Shown: positions 15,308-23,400 of the stretch, in pieces
Numbering within the stretch: the stretch's first letter is position 1
How the letters are laid out: each line of letters opens with the position of its first letter
NCBI GenBank assembly: GCA_902787185.1
Contig: CADAFP010000007.1
Coordinates: 1-64,000 of the forward strand
Source: an uncultured Bacteroidales bacterium
GTDB lineage: Bacteria > Bacteroidota > Bacteroidia > Bacteroidales > Muribaculaceae
Direction: 5' to 3'
DNA: 64,000 bases
Made by a program: the position numbers and the translations under genes
The notes under the pieces: generated by a model
Database searches by the model: none
What the model was told of the DNA's origin: nothing
Seen by the model: only the letters and a program-made list of their open reading frames with translations

Positions 15308-15360
15308 CTATTTTTTTTAATGTGGTGAGGCTTTTCTGCCCGTTTTTTGAGAAATTGGAC

Positions 15361-15368
15361 TAAATTTG
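15361..15368 (+). promoter_or_regulatory. TAnnTTTG promoter box
   Basis: TAAATTTG ends 18 bases before the ATG at 15387, so the leader would be very short (about 14 bases). Confidence 0.5.
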
Positions 15369-15386
15369 CGTCAAAATTGATGAGAT

Positions 15387-16004
15387 ATGAAACGATTATT
15401 GACTTTTTTGAGTGTAGCGTTGTTGCTGGTGATGCCGGTGACCACCAGCTGCCGTGCAGCGCATCAGGCGTCGTCGGGCGACTTGCACCCCGACCAGGTG
15501 TTCACCATTACCGACGATGACATCGCCCGTGAGACCAAGCAGATCAACCAGCTGCTGGGCGGGCAATGGAAGTATAATGGCCCGAGCGTGGGCGTGAGCG
15601 GCAAGAACGTGCTTGCCGGCATTGCCAAGCCCTTTGCCAAGGGAAAAATGAAGAAAAAGCTCAAGAAGGCCTACAAGACCATCGGTCTCGAGAAGGTGCG
15701 TCCCAACTTTATCTTTAACGACGACGGCACCTGTGCCATCTCGATGATGGGCGCCAAGTTGAAGGGAAGCTATAACTATAACCCTACCACCGAGAAGGTC
15801 ACCTTCAAGTGGCATGGCATCCCCGTGACGGCCAACCTGAAGCGTGACGGCAAAAAGAAGCTGCACCTGACCTTTGAGGCCGACAAACTGATCTCGCTGA
15901 TCACCCTGATGGGACGTTTCAGCGACAGTTCGACCATCAAGGCGCTCACGCAGCTGCTCGACAACTATGAGGACGTGATGGTGGGCTTTGAGCTCAAACA
16001 GTAG
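15387..16004 (+). CDS. exported lipoprotein, DUF4923-like
   Basis: The 205-residue protein has a signal sequence with Cys near residue 22 (MPVTTSC), suggesting lipid attachment. The mature part matches the pattern of DUF4923, a Bacteroidota lipoprotein family: GGQWKYNGPSVGVSGKNVLA, a basic helix KGKMKKKLKKAYKTIGL, then NFIFNDDGTCAI, LKGSYNYN and a C-terminal helix near TQLLDNYEDVMVGFEL. The fold is expected to be a lipocalin-like barrel with an inserted helix; ligand and role are unknown. It ends at a strong terminator shared with the convergent gene downstream. Confidence 0.75.
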   Translation: MKRLLTFLSVALLLVMPVTTSCRAAHQASSGDLHPDQVFTITDDDIARETKQINQLLGGQWKYNGPSVGVSGKNVLAGIAKPFAKGKMKKKLKKAYKTIGLEKVRPNFIFNDDGTCAISMMGAKLKGSYNYNPTTEKVTFKWHGIPVTANLKRDGKKKLHLTFEADKLISLITLMGRFSDSSTIKALTQLLDNYEDVMVGFELKQ

Positions 16005-16031
16005 TTCACCGATCACCAGGCCGAAAAAAAT

Positions 16032-16072
16032 CACTGGAGGGAAGACGGTTGTACCCATTCTTCCCTCCAGTG
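16032..16072. terminator. bidirectional terminator
   Basis: A perfect 14-bp stem (16032-16045 with 16059-16072) with a 13-base loop lies between convergent genes. An A run precedes it and a short T-rich run follows. Confidence 0.8.
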
Positions 16073-16101
16073 TTTGGTTAGTTATATCGTCAGCCGTTCA
16101 G

Positions 16102-16746
16102 TTAGTGACGAGGGGGCTGTGTCATGCGGTGCTTGCCCTCGTTGACGGCCTGCTTCTTGGTCATTCCGGGCTGGCTCTTGTTACCCATTCCGGGCTGACT
16201 CTTGTTACCCATTCTAGGTTGACTCTTGTTGCCCATGCCAGGTTGCATTCCGCCCATTCCGGGTTTGGGCTGGGACTTGTCGGCAGGGGGTGCTCCAAAG
16301 GTGCGTCCACTATAGGCACTGTGGTCAAAGTAGCGGTTAGAACCTTTGTAAACCTGATATCCGGGAGGTGCCACATAGAAGTAGCGGTTCTTGGGATAGT
16401 GGTTGTAGATTGTAAAGACAAAGCGCTTGTTTTGCCACGTCACGGGGCGGTAGAAGTACTCCAGCTGCATGTAATACTGGTATTGTGCGGGTGAGAGCAC
16501 AAACCGCAGCTCGTTGTTGCGACGCGTCCAGAAGGTGCCGAAGATGTCATCACACACGTCCAGACACATGATGTAATCCATGTTGATTTCATACACGGCA
16601 TTATACTGGTCGTTGCTCAGCCCTAACTCATAGGCCATCTTGTCGGTGAGGAAGAAAGCCTGGTCGCGGGCCTGCTTGTAGCTCATCGCATTGGCGGCCG
16701 ACACGAGGGTCAGCACTGCCACCATTGTTAAGATAAAGCGTTTCAT
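16102..16746 (-). CDS. exported protein with C-terminal octapeptide repeats
   Basis: The 214-residue protein has a signal peptide (1-20, ANA-M). The mature N-terminal half (about 21-135) is helical and aromatic-rich (LSNDQYNAVYEINMDYIM, RFVLSPAQYQYYMQL). The C-terminal 60 residues are Gly/Pro/Met/Lys-rich with an eight-residue unit, PGMGNKSQ, repeated about three times in DNA units of 24 bases. Family unknown; the helical part resembles exported Bacteroidota proteins that sense or bind at the periplasmic side. The repeat tract is likely flexible and basic. A full promoter lies upstream at 16786-16817. Confidence 0.65.
   Translation of the reverse strand: MKRFILTMVAVLTLVSAANAMSYKQARDQAFFLTDKMAYELGLSNDQYNAVYEINMDYIMCLDVCDDIFGTFWTRRNNELRFVLSPAQYQYYMQLEYFYRPVTWQNKRFVFTIYNHYPKNRYFYVAPPGYQVYKGSNRYFDHSAYSGRTFGAPPADKSQPKPGMGGMQPGMGNKSQPRMGNKSQPGMGNKSQPGMTKKQAVNEGKHRMTQPPRH
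16163..16234. repeat. 24-bp tandem repeat, three units
   Basis: Three tandem 24-base units at 16163-16186, 16187-16210 and 16211-16234 encode PGMGNKSQ variants in the gene on the minus strand. The first two differ at a single base; the third is more diverged. Confidence 0.8.
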
Positions 16747-16785
16747 AGTGCGTATGTTTTAATCGTTACTAAATGTTTGTTGGCT

Positions 16786-16817
16786 CAAAAGTAGTGAGAT
16801 TGTCGATTTGTTGCAAA
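16786..16817 (-). promoter_or_regulatory. full -33/-7 promoter
   Basis: On the minus strand TTTG (16817-16814) and TACTTTTG (16793-16786) are 20 bases apart, about 40 bases before the ATG at 16746. Confidence 0.7.
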
Positions 16818-17095
16818 TATTTTAGACAAATATTTATAAATAATCGACTAATCGCTGTTCAATCTGCATATCGTGTGCCATTGTCACGGGATGGCATGTG
16901 AGGTCGCCGCTGGACAAGCCCAAAAGGCGATAAATATAGACCAATGGGCAAGTTACCACGAATTTTCGATGGGTGTTTTTGGGGCGTTTCGGTGTTTATT
17001 TGTACGCCGCCTGCGGCGAAGGCCTGCGGCACCTCAACAAAAAAAAAGAATAAATTCTTTTTGTTCTGTCTTCGGCTTGCACTACCTTTGCGGTT
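16818..17095. other. intergenic region between divergent genes
   Basis: No gene is seen. The stretch holds a GC-rich hairpin near 17009-17032 (GCCGCCTGCGGCGAAGGCCTGCGGC), an A run, and the promoter at 17060-17090 for the next gene. Confidence 0.5.
17060..17090 (+). promoter_or_regulatory. full promoter, -7 box 5 bases before the start
   Basis: TTTG at 17060-17063 and TACCTTTG at 17083-17090 are 19 bases apart; only five bases separate the box from the ATG at 17096, predicting a leaderless message. Confidence 0.7.
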
Positions 17096-18610
17096 ATGAT
17101 AGACTTCACGCCACTGTTCCGTAGCCATTTCGTGGACCGCTTGCAGGAGCATGCGCGCTACATCGACCATGCCGATGCCGTGCAGCAGGGCGAGTTGGTG
17201 CGCCTCATCGAGAAGGCGTCGCTGACACGCATAGGCCGCAAGTATGACTTCTCGTCCATCAGGACCTACCGCCAGTTTGCGTCAACGCTGCCGCTGTACC
17301 GGTATGAGGACCTGCAGCCGCAGATTATGCGCATGATCAACGGTTCGAGCGACGAGTTGTGGCCTGGACGTTGCATGAACTTCGCCCAATCGTCGGGCAC
17401 GAGCGACGGCCGCAGCAAGTATATCCCCCTCACACGCGAATCCTATCGGTGGAACCACTATCAGGGCAGCAGCGATGTGGTGTCCCACTACCTGAACCTT
17501 CATCCCTCAAGTCGCATCTTCTCGGGCAAGGCATTTATCCTGGGCGGCAGTTTCTCCAACCGCCTGCAGTTGAAGCGTGGCGTGAGGGTAGGGGACCTGA
17601 GCGCCAATCTCATCGAGAACATGAACCCGCTGGCCAACCTGGTGCGCATCCCCAACCGTCAGGTGGCGCTCATGGAGGATTGGACCGAGAAACTGCCCCT
17701 GCTGGTCGATGCCGCCATCGGCCAGAACGTGACCAACCTGAGCGGTGTGCCCTCGTGGTTCCTCACGGTGCTGCGCGAGGTGTTGAAAAAGACGGGCAAG
17801 TCGAGTATCCACGAGGTGTGGCCCAACCTGGAAGTGTTCTTCCACGGCGGCATCGCCTTTGAGCCTTACCGCGAGCAGTATGAGGAAATCTGCGACATGA
17901 GCAAGATGCACTTCCTGGACACCTATAACGCCAGCGAGGGCTTCTTTGCCGTGCAGAGCGACTGGGCGAGCGAGGCGATGCTGTTGCTGCTTGATGCGGG
18001 CGTGTTCTTTGAGTTCCTGCCTGTCGAGGAGAGTGGCAGCGAGACGCCCGAGGTCTATCCCATATGGGAAATCGAGAAGGGACGCACCTATGAACTCATC
18101 ATCACCGCCGCCAATGGCCTGTGGCGTTACCGCTTGGGCGACACGGTGACCATTGAGCAGCTCAACCCCGTGAAAATCACCATTGCAGGGCGCACTCACA
18201 ACTTCATCAATGCCTTCGGCGAGGAACTGATGGTCCACAATGCCGACCATGCCATCACCCTGGCTTCACAGGAAACCGGCGCCGAGGTGCTCAACTACAC
18301 CGTAGCCCCCGTTTATTCCATCGGCGGGCAGAGCGGCCATCACCAGTGGCTCATCGAGTTTGCCCGTGAGCCGCAAGACAAGGACCGCTTCATGCGTCTG
18401 CTCGATGAGCACCTGCGCGAGGTGAACAGCGACTATGATGCTAAGCGCTCGGGCGACATCTTCCTTGTCCTGCCAACGCTGGTCATCGCCCCCACGGGCC
18501 TGTTCGACCGCTGGCTGGCATCCACCGGCAAGCTGGGCGGCCAGCGCAAGGTCCCCCGCCTGAACAACAACCGCACCATCATCGACCAAATGCTCCAACT
18601 GATGAAGTAA
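17096..18610 (+). CDS. GH3-family acyl-adenylate/amido synthetase-like protein
   Basis: The 504-residue protein belongs to the GH3 superfamily, relatives of the plant auxin-conjugating enzymes, which activate a carboxylic acid with ATP and pass it to an amine. Family landmarks are the phosphate-binding AQSSGTSDGRSKYIPLT near residues 96-112, YNASEGFF near 278-285, and the hinge region around NGLWRYRLGDTV with FINAFGEELM further on. The bacterial substrates are not established. No signal peptide is present, so it acts in the cytoplasm. It precedes the LTA-synthase-like gene by 70 bases on the same strand. No ribosome-binding site is visible. Confidence 0.85.
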   Translation: MIDFTPLFRSHFVDRLQEHARYIDHADAVQQGELVRLIEKASLTRIGRKYDFSSIRTYRQFASTLPLYRYEDLQPQIMRMINGSSDELWPGRCMNFAQSSGTSDGRSKYIPLTRESYRWNHYQGSSDVVSHYLNLHPSSRIFSGKAFILGGSFSNRLQLKRGVRVGDLSANLIENMNPLANLVRIPNRQVALMEDWTEKLPLLVDAAIGQNVTNLSGVPSWFLTVLREVLKKTGKSSIHEVWPNLEVFFHGGIAFEPYREQYEEICDMSKMHFLDTYNASEGFFAVQSDWASEAMLLLLDAGVFFEFLPVEESGSETPEVYPIWEIEKGRTYELIITAANGLWRYRLGDTVTIEQLNPVKITIAGRTHNFINAFGEELMVHNADHAITLASQETGAEVLNYTVAPVYSIGGQSGHHQWLIEFAREPQDKDRFMRLLDEHLREVNSDYDAKRSGDIFLVLPTLVIAPTGLFDRWLASTGKLGGQRKVPRLNNNRTIIDQMLQLMK

Positions 18611-18680
18611 TGGCTATCATAAAAATGAGTCAAGAAATCATAGAGTACTGATAAAAGGAGTTTGATAGGATTTATTCACG

Positions 18681-20639
18681 ATGTTCAAGAAACTCATTCA
18701 TAGCAATATCGGGGCGGCGGCATTGAATATGCTGGTGGCCTATCTCGTGTGGATGCTGTCGAGGGTGGCGTTTTTTGCCGAGAACTGGTCCACTTTTGCC
18801 CCCTATATGTCGTGGCCGCTATTTAAAAGCATGTTGCGCGGCGCGCTGGTGTTTGACACGTCGGCGCTGCTCTATATCAACAGCCTTTATCTTGTGCTCA
18901 TGCTGCTGCCGCTGCATCTCAAGGAACGGCCGGGTTTTCACGCTGGGCTGAAGTGGCTGTATGTGGTCACCAATGCCGTCGGCGTGGCGATGAACCTCAT
19001 GGACTCGGTCTATTTCCAATACACGGGGCGCCGCTCGACGGTGTCGGTGTTCACCGAATTTGCCAACGAGGGCAATATCGCCTCGATTCTAATGACTGAG
19101 TTTGCCCACCACTGGTATCTTGTGCTCGCGTTCGTCCTGCTGGTGTTCCTGCTGTGGCGGTGTTATACCAAGCCGCGCCTGGAGGTCTATCGTTTCGGGC
19201 ATCATTACTACATCTCCCAACTCGTCGCCCTGCTGGTGATGATTCCGCTTGCCATCGTGGGCATCCGCGGCAGCGTCACGGCTGGGACACGCCCCATCAC
19301 CATCAGCAATGCCAATGAGTTTGTCAACCGTCCTGTCGAGGCGTCGGTGGTGCTCAACACGCCATTCTCGATGATACGCAGCATCGGCAAGAAAGTATTT
19401 GTCACGCCTGATTACATGCCTGGTGACCAGATGGAGGCAATCTACACCCCGCTGCATTCCTCCCCCGTGACCGACGAATTGAGCCACCCGGGCAAGAACG
19501 TGGTCATTCTCATCGTCGAGAGCATGGGCAAGGAATACATCGGGTCGTTTAACCGTGACCTGGACGGAGGCGCTTATCAAGGGTATATGCCCTTTATCGA
19601 CAGCCTGTTGACGCAATCCTTGACCTTTGAATACAGTTACGCTAACGGCCGTATCAGCATGGATGCCATGCCCTCGATTCTGTCGGGCCTGCCCATGATG
19701 GTCGAGCCGTTCTTCCTGACGCCGGCGTCGCTCAACGATGTCGAGGGATTACCCAAGATGCTGGCTCGTGAGGGTTACAGCAGTGCCTTCTTCCACGGTG
19801 CGCACAACATCTCGATGGGCTTCAGCGCCTATGCCCACAGCATCGGTTATGGGCACTACTACGGCCTTGACGAGTATTGCCAGTCCCCCAAGTATGGCGG
19901 CATGGACGACTTCGACGGCAAGTGGGCCATCTGGGACGAGCCGTTCCTGCAGTTCACGCTCGACAACATCGGCGGCATGAGGCAGCCCTTCCTGGCAACC
20001 GCGTTCACCGCCTCGTCCCACCATCCCTACAACCTGCCCGAACAGTACCGCGACTCGCTCAAGGACGAGGGCGGACAACCCATCCACAAGTGCGTGCGTT
20101 ACACCGACCTGTCGCTGCGCCGCTTCTTCGAGCGCGCCAGCCATGAGCCGTGGTACCGTAACACCATCTTCGTGCTCGTCGCCGACCACACCAACCAGAC
20201 CAGTCACGATGTCTATAAGACCGACCTGGGTCTTTACAGCATCCCCATCATCTTCTTTGCACCCGACGGCAGTATCACGCCCGAGCTGCGCAACGATGTC
20301 ATCGCGCAGCAGACCGACATCACGCCGACGCTCCTGCACCTGCTGGGATACAGCAAGCCTTACCTCGCCTTTGGCGATGACCTGTTGTCGGTTTCTCCCG
20401 AGCAATCATGGGCATTCAGTTACAATGCGGGAATCTATCAGTTGCTGCAGGGCGACCTGATGCTGCAGTTCGACGGCACCAAAACCACCGCCGTCTATCG
20501 CTTCAAGACCGACAAGTTGCTGCGCGAGAACCTGGTGGGACGCCTGCCCGAGCAGCAGCCCATGGAGCAGCGCCTCAAGGCCATTATCCAGCAATACATG
20601 TCGCGCATGAACGAGAACCGCCTGCTACCCAACAGATAA
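18681..20639 (+). CDS. LTA-synthase-family phosphoglycerol/phosphoethanolamine transferase-like enzyme
   Basis: The 652-residue protein has five predicted N-terminal transmembrane helices (within about 10-215) and a large extracytoplasmic sulfatase/alkaline-phosphatase-fold domain (about 270-600). Metal and catalytic landmarks are VVILIVESMGKEYIG (metal-binding Glu), GRISMDAMPSILSG with S326 at the nucleophile position where LtaS has Thr, and VLVADHTNQTSH (metal-binding Asp and His). In Bacteroidota such enzymes modify membrane lipids or surface glycans; the substrate here is unknown. It may be cotranscribed with the GH3-like gene. Confidence 0.85.
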   Translation: MFKKLIHSNIGAAALNMLVAYLVWMLSRVAFFAENWSTFAPYMSWPLFKSMLRGALVFDTSALLYINSLYLVLMLLPLHLKERPGFHAGLKWLYVVTNAVGVAMNLMDSVYFQYTGRRSTVSVFTEFANEGNIASILMTEFAHHWYLVLAFVLLVFLLWRCYTKPRLEVYRFGHHYYISQLVALLVMIPLAIVGIRGSVTAGTRPITISNANEFVNRPVEASVVLNTPFSMIRSIGKKVFVTPDYMPGDQMEAIYTPLHSSPVTDELSHPGKNVVILIVESMGKEYIGSFNRDLDGGAYQGYMPFIDSLLTQSLTFEYSYANGRISMDAMPSILSGLPMMVEPFFLTPASLNDVEGLPKMLAREGYSSAFFHGAHNISMGFSAYAHSIGYGHYYGLDEYCQSPKYGGMDDFDGKWAIWDEPFLQFTLDNIGGMRQPFLATAFTASSHHPYNLPEQYRDSLKDEGGQPIHKCVRYTDLSLRRFFERASHEPWYRNTIFVLVADHTNQTSHDVYKTDLGLYSIPIIFFAPDGSITPELRNDVIAQQTDITPTLLHLLGYSKPYLAFGDDLLSVSPEQSWAFSYNAGIYQLLQGDLMLQFDGTKTTAVYRFKTDKLLRENLVGRLPEQQPMEQRLKAIIQQYMSRMNENRLLPNR

Positions 20640-20677
20640 GCTCCGTCTCTGACCACCTCCAAACAGCCCAAAAAACA

Positions 20678-20710
20678 AGTCCTCGACAATCGTGATGACT
20701 GTCAAGGACT
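20678..20710 (-). terminator. terminator of the tRNA gene
   Basis: An 11-bp stem with one mismatch (20678-20688 with 20700-20710) is followed on the minus strand by a short T run, directly downstream of tRNA-Leu. Confidence 0.7.
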
Positions 20711-20715
20711 CGTGG

Positions 20716-20800
20716 TGGTGCCCAGGGCGGGACTCGAACCCGCACACCTCGCGGCACACGCACCTGAAACGTGCGCGTCTACCAATTCCGCCACCTGGGC
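20716..20800 (-). tRNA. tRNA-Leu (CAG)
   Basis: Read on the minus strand the gene folds into a class II tRNA of 85 bases. The acceptor stem is GCCCAGG paired with CCTGGGC, the D arm includes GGAATTGGTAGAC, and the anticodon loop TTCAGGT gives anticodon CAG on a CACGT/GCGTG stem. A long variable arm precedes the T arm (CGGGTTCGAGTCCCG). The 3' CCA is encoded (complement at 20716-20718). It is a single tRNA with its own terminator. Confidence 0.95.
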
Positions 20801-20968
20801 ATATTGGTTTGCGTTAAGCGGTGCAAAGGTACTACTTTTTTTTAATATGCAAGCGTTTTGGCAAAAAAAAACCGCTAAAATCGTTATTTCTTCACTTCAA
20901 GCCCGCTTTTACATGCCCTGTCGTGATAAAAATGTGCTGTGAATGGCTCATTGTTAGTCGAAAAACAC

Positions 20969-20976
20969 TATCTTTG
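20969..20976 (+). promoter_or_regulatory. TAnnTTTG promoter box
   Basis: TATCTTTG lies 64 bases before the aminopeptidase P start. Confidence 0.55.
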
Positions 20977-21040
20977 CGTTACAATTATAAAAACAAGAAC
21001 CAAAATATTCATTAACAACCGGATAAACTCTAAATAGATT

Positions 21041-22441
21041 ATGTTCAGCAAACAGACTTACATCAATCGCCGCAACGAGTTGAAAAAGCTCGTGGGCGAT
21101 GGCGTGATTTTGCTCTTCGGCAACAACGAGTCGCCGTGTAATTATCCTAACAATGCCTATGGCCCCTTCCGTCAGGACTCCTCATTCCTGTACTACTTTG
21201 GTCAGCAACGTGACGGGCTGGTTGGCGTCATCGACATCGACAACAACACCGAGACGCTCATTGGCGACGACATCGACATCGAGGATATCGTGTGGTATGG
21301 CTCGGTCGATAGTGTTGCCGACATGGCTGCCCAGGTGGGCGTTGAGGGCTCAGCACCGATGAAGCAGTTGCAGGTCATCTGTGACGAGGCCCGTGCCAAG
21401 GGCCGCCGCATCCACTTCCTGCCTCCTTACCGCCACGACACCAAAATCCAGATTATGGACTTGCTGGGCATCCATCCCGACAAGCAGGCCGAGGCCGTTT
21501 CCCACGACCTGCGCATGGCGGTCATCAACATGCGTTCGGTCAAGACGGCCGAGGAGATTGTCGAGCTGGAGCGTGCCGCCGAGGTGGGCTACCTGATGCA
21601 CACCACAGCAATGCGTCTCATCAAGCCGGGCGTGACCGAGAAGTTTATCGGCGGACAGGTCGATGGCATCGCTTTGAGCTATGGTGCGAAGAACAGCTTT
21701 GCCACCATCTTCTCCCAGCATGGCGAGATCATGCACGGCAACCCGTCGATGGCTCCGCTCGAGGCCGGCCGCCTCGCCCTGTGTGACTGCGGTGCCGAGA
21801 CGATGGAGTTCTACTGCAGCGACAACACGCGCACCATGCCCGTCAACGGCAAGTATGACCAGCGCCAGCTGGAAATCTACCGCATCGTCGAGGAGTGCCA
21901 TGACCTGGCATTGGATATCTCCAAGCCTGGCATGAAGTATATGGATGTGCACATGGCCGTGTGCCGCCTGATGACCGAGCGCCTCAAGGAGCTGGGTCTG
22001 ATGAAGGGCGACGTTGACGAGGCTGTTGCCGCCGGTGCTCACGCGATGTTCCTGCCTCACGGACTGGGACACATGATGGGTATGGACGTGCATGACATGG
22101 AAGGTCTGGGACAGATTTACGTCGGCTTTGACGACGAGACGCGCCCCAACCTGGAGCAGTTCGGCACCAACTGCCTGCGCATGGGACGCCGCCTGCAGGA
22201 AGGCTTCGTCGTGACCGATGAGCCGGGTATCTACTTCATCCCCGCCCTCATCGACGACTGGCGTGCCAGTGGACACTGCGCCGAGTTCCTCAACTTCGAC
22301 AAGCTGGAGACTTACAAGGACTTTGGCGGTATCCGCATCGAGGACGACATCCTCATCACTGCCGACGGCTGCCGCTTCCTGGGCGAGAAGCGCATCCCCT
22401 ACCATCCCCAGGATGTAGAGGACTTCATGGCTCAAGCCTGA
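21041..22441 (+). CDS. pepP: Xaa-Pro aminopeptidase (aminopeptidase P, M24)
   Basis: The 466-residue enzyme removes N-terminal residues that precede proline. It has the N-terminal AMP_N domain (about 1-150, SSFLYYFGQQRDGLVGVIDID) and the C-terminal pita-bread metalloprotease domain. Metal-ligand motifs seen are LCDCGAET (first Asp region), YCSDNTRTMPV (second Asp), FLPHGLGHMMGMDVHD (His), TDEPGIYF (Glu) and GGIRIEDDIL (last Glu). It is a cytoplasmic dimanganese enzyme of peptide turnover. Length fits the family. It has its own promoter box and terminator and no operon partner. Confidence 0.92.
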   Translation: MFSKQTYINRRNELKKLVGDGVILLFGNNESPCNYPNNAYGPFRQDSSFLYYFGQQRDGLVGVIDIDNNTETLIGDDIDIEDIVWYGSVDSVADMAAQVGVEGSAPMKQLQVICDEARAKGRRIHFLPPYRHDTKIQIMDLLGIHPDKQAEAVSHDLRMAVINMRSVKTAEEIVELERAAEVGYLMHTTAMRLIKPGVTEKFIGGQVDGIALSYGAKNSFATIFSQHGEIMHGNPSMAPLEAGRLALCDCGAETMEFYCSDNTRTMPVNGKYDQRQLEIYRIVEECHDLALDISKPGMKYMDVHMAVCRLMTERLKELGLMKGDVDEAVAAGAHAMFLPHGLGHMMGMDVHDMEGLGQIYVGFDDETRPNLEQFGTNCLRMGRRLQEGFVVTDEPGIYFIPALIDDWRASGHCAEFLNFDKLETYKDFGGIRIEDDILITADGCRFLGEKRIPYHPQDVEDFMAQA

Positions 22442-22485
22442 ATTGCCTTTTGACCTGCTAAATTTAACCAAATCCGCAATTTCAC

Positions 22486-22517
22486 CGCGCCACACGGGAC
22501 TTCACCTGTGTGGCGTG
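22486..22517 (+). terminator. intrinsic terminator
   Basis: A 13-bp stem with two G-U pairs (22486-22498 with 22505-22517) is followed by a T-rich stretch, just downstream of pepP. Confidence 0.65.
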
Positions 22518-22833
22518 GTATTTTAATTCAAGTCTTATCAGGTCTTGTGCCACACTCTTATTATATATATAATGTGTATAGTGATGCATAATGGTTTTTG
22601 GTGGTTCCATGAATATTGCCCTTACGGTTTTTGATGGATTATTCATAACAACTTACTTTTTTTATGAATTTTGAGTAAAAAAATCAATAAATATGTTGTA
22701 AGGTTCACAAAAATGTCATTATCTTTGCATCACAAAGGGAAGATTATATCGCATATTGGTTTATTTCTGCTCTCAGATTGTCCAAGAGTGCGTGCGACTG
22801 CCCTCAATAACTAAAATTTAAGTATATATTTCG
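22518..22833. promoter_or_regulatory. argR upstream region with ARG-box-like sites
   Basis: This AT-rich gene-free region contains several ATTCAT/ATGAAT half-sites (for example near 22611, 22639 and 22664) resembling the ARG box bound by ArgR, and a TATCTTTG promoter box at 22720-22727. Self-regulation by ArgR would fit but is inferred. The leader from there to the ATG at 22834 is about 100 bases long. Confidence 0.45.
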
Positions 22834-23400
22834 ATGGAAACAACATTAACAAAGAAACCTAGAAAAAAGAAAGTACTCGTGAAAAGAAAACGTGACCGTT
22901 TACAATTGATCACTGATTTGATCAAGACGAATTGCATCGGCAGTCAGAGCGAACTGTCTGATATGTTGCGTGAGCACAACATCAATGTGACTCAGGCCAC
23001 ATTGTCGCGCGACCTGAAGGCTTTGAAGATTTCCAAGGTTGCCACCGACCGTAACACCTACATGTACATCATCCCTGACAGCAATCAGCTGCAGGATAGG
23101 CTGTTGAGTATGCGCCAGACGGATACTCACGCCGCTAAGCAGGTGGGCCTTGTGTCGGTGACCTTCTCGGGCAACTTGGCTGTCATCAAGACACGCAATG
23201 GTTATGCCCCGGGTCTGGCCTATGACATCGACATGTGCCGTCCTCCCGAGATTCTGGGCACGATTGCTGGTGCCGATACCGTGGTGGCTATTCTTGCCGA
23301 GGGCGTGACCCACGATCAGGCCCGCGAGGTTTTTGAGCAGTTCATGCCCAAGAACTCACCGCACAGTGTTGGCGTTATCCAATCTCCCGCCGCTGAATGA
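22834..23400 (+). CDS. argR: arginine repressor
   Basis: The 188-residue protein has a basic N-terminal extension, a winged helix (about 25-90, CIGSQSELSDMLREHNINVTQATLSRDL, the classic ArgR recognition helix with SRDL) and a C-terminal hexamerisation and arginine-binding domain (about 110-180) with AGADTVVAIL near the GTIAGDDT ligand motif of the family. It represses arginine biosynthesis when arginine is high. Its last four bases overlap the start of the ArgC-like gene (ATGA), so the two are translated together. No other arginine gene is next to it. Confidence 0.92.
   Translation: METTLTKKPRKKKVLVKRKRDRLQLITDLIKTNCIGSQSELSDMLREHNINVTQATLSRDLKALKISKVATDRNTYMYIIPDSNQLQDRLLSMRQTDTHAAKQVGLVSVTFSGNLAVIKTRNGYAPGLAYDIDMCRPPEILGTIAGADTVVAILAEGVTHDQAREVFEQFMPKNSPHSVGVIQSPAAE

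Noticed and set aside
20716..20800. tRNA-Leu as attachment site of the mobile element
   Set aside because: The tRNA is over 14 kb away from the integrase and has no duplicated 3' end near the element.
21350..22495. Long minus-strand frame antisense to pepP
   Set aside because: It mirrors a well-conserved enzyme gene with GC-rich codons, which leave antisense frames open; no start signal or family match.
22518..22833. Riboswitch in the argR leader
   Set aside because: No conserved riboswitch core or strong stem was recognised; half-sites fit ArgR binding better.
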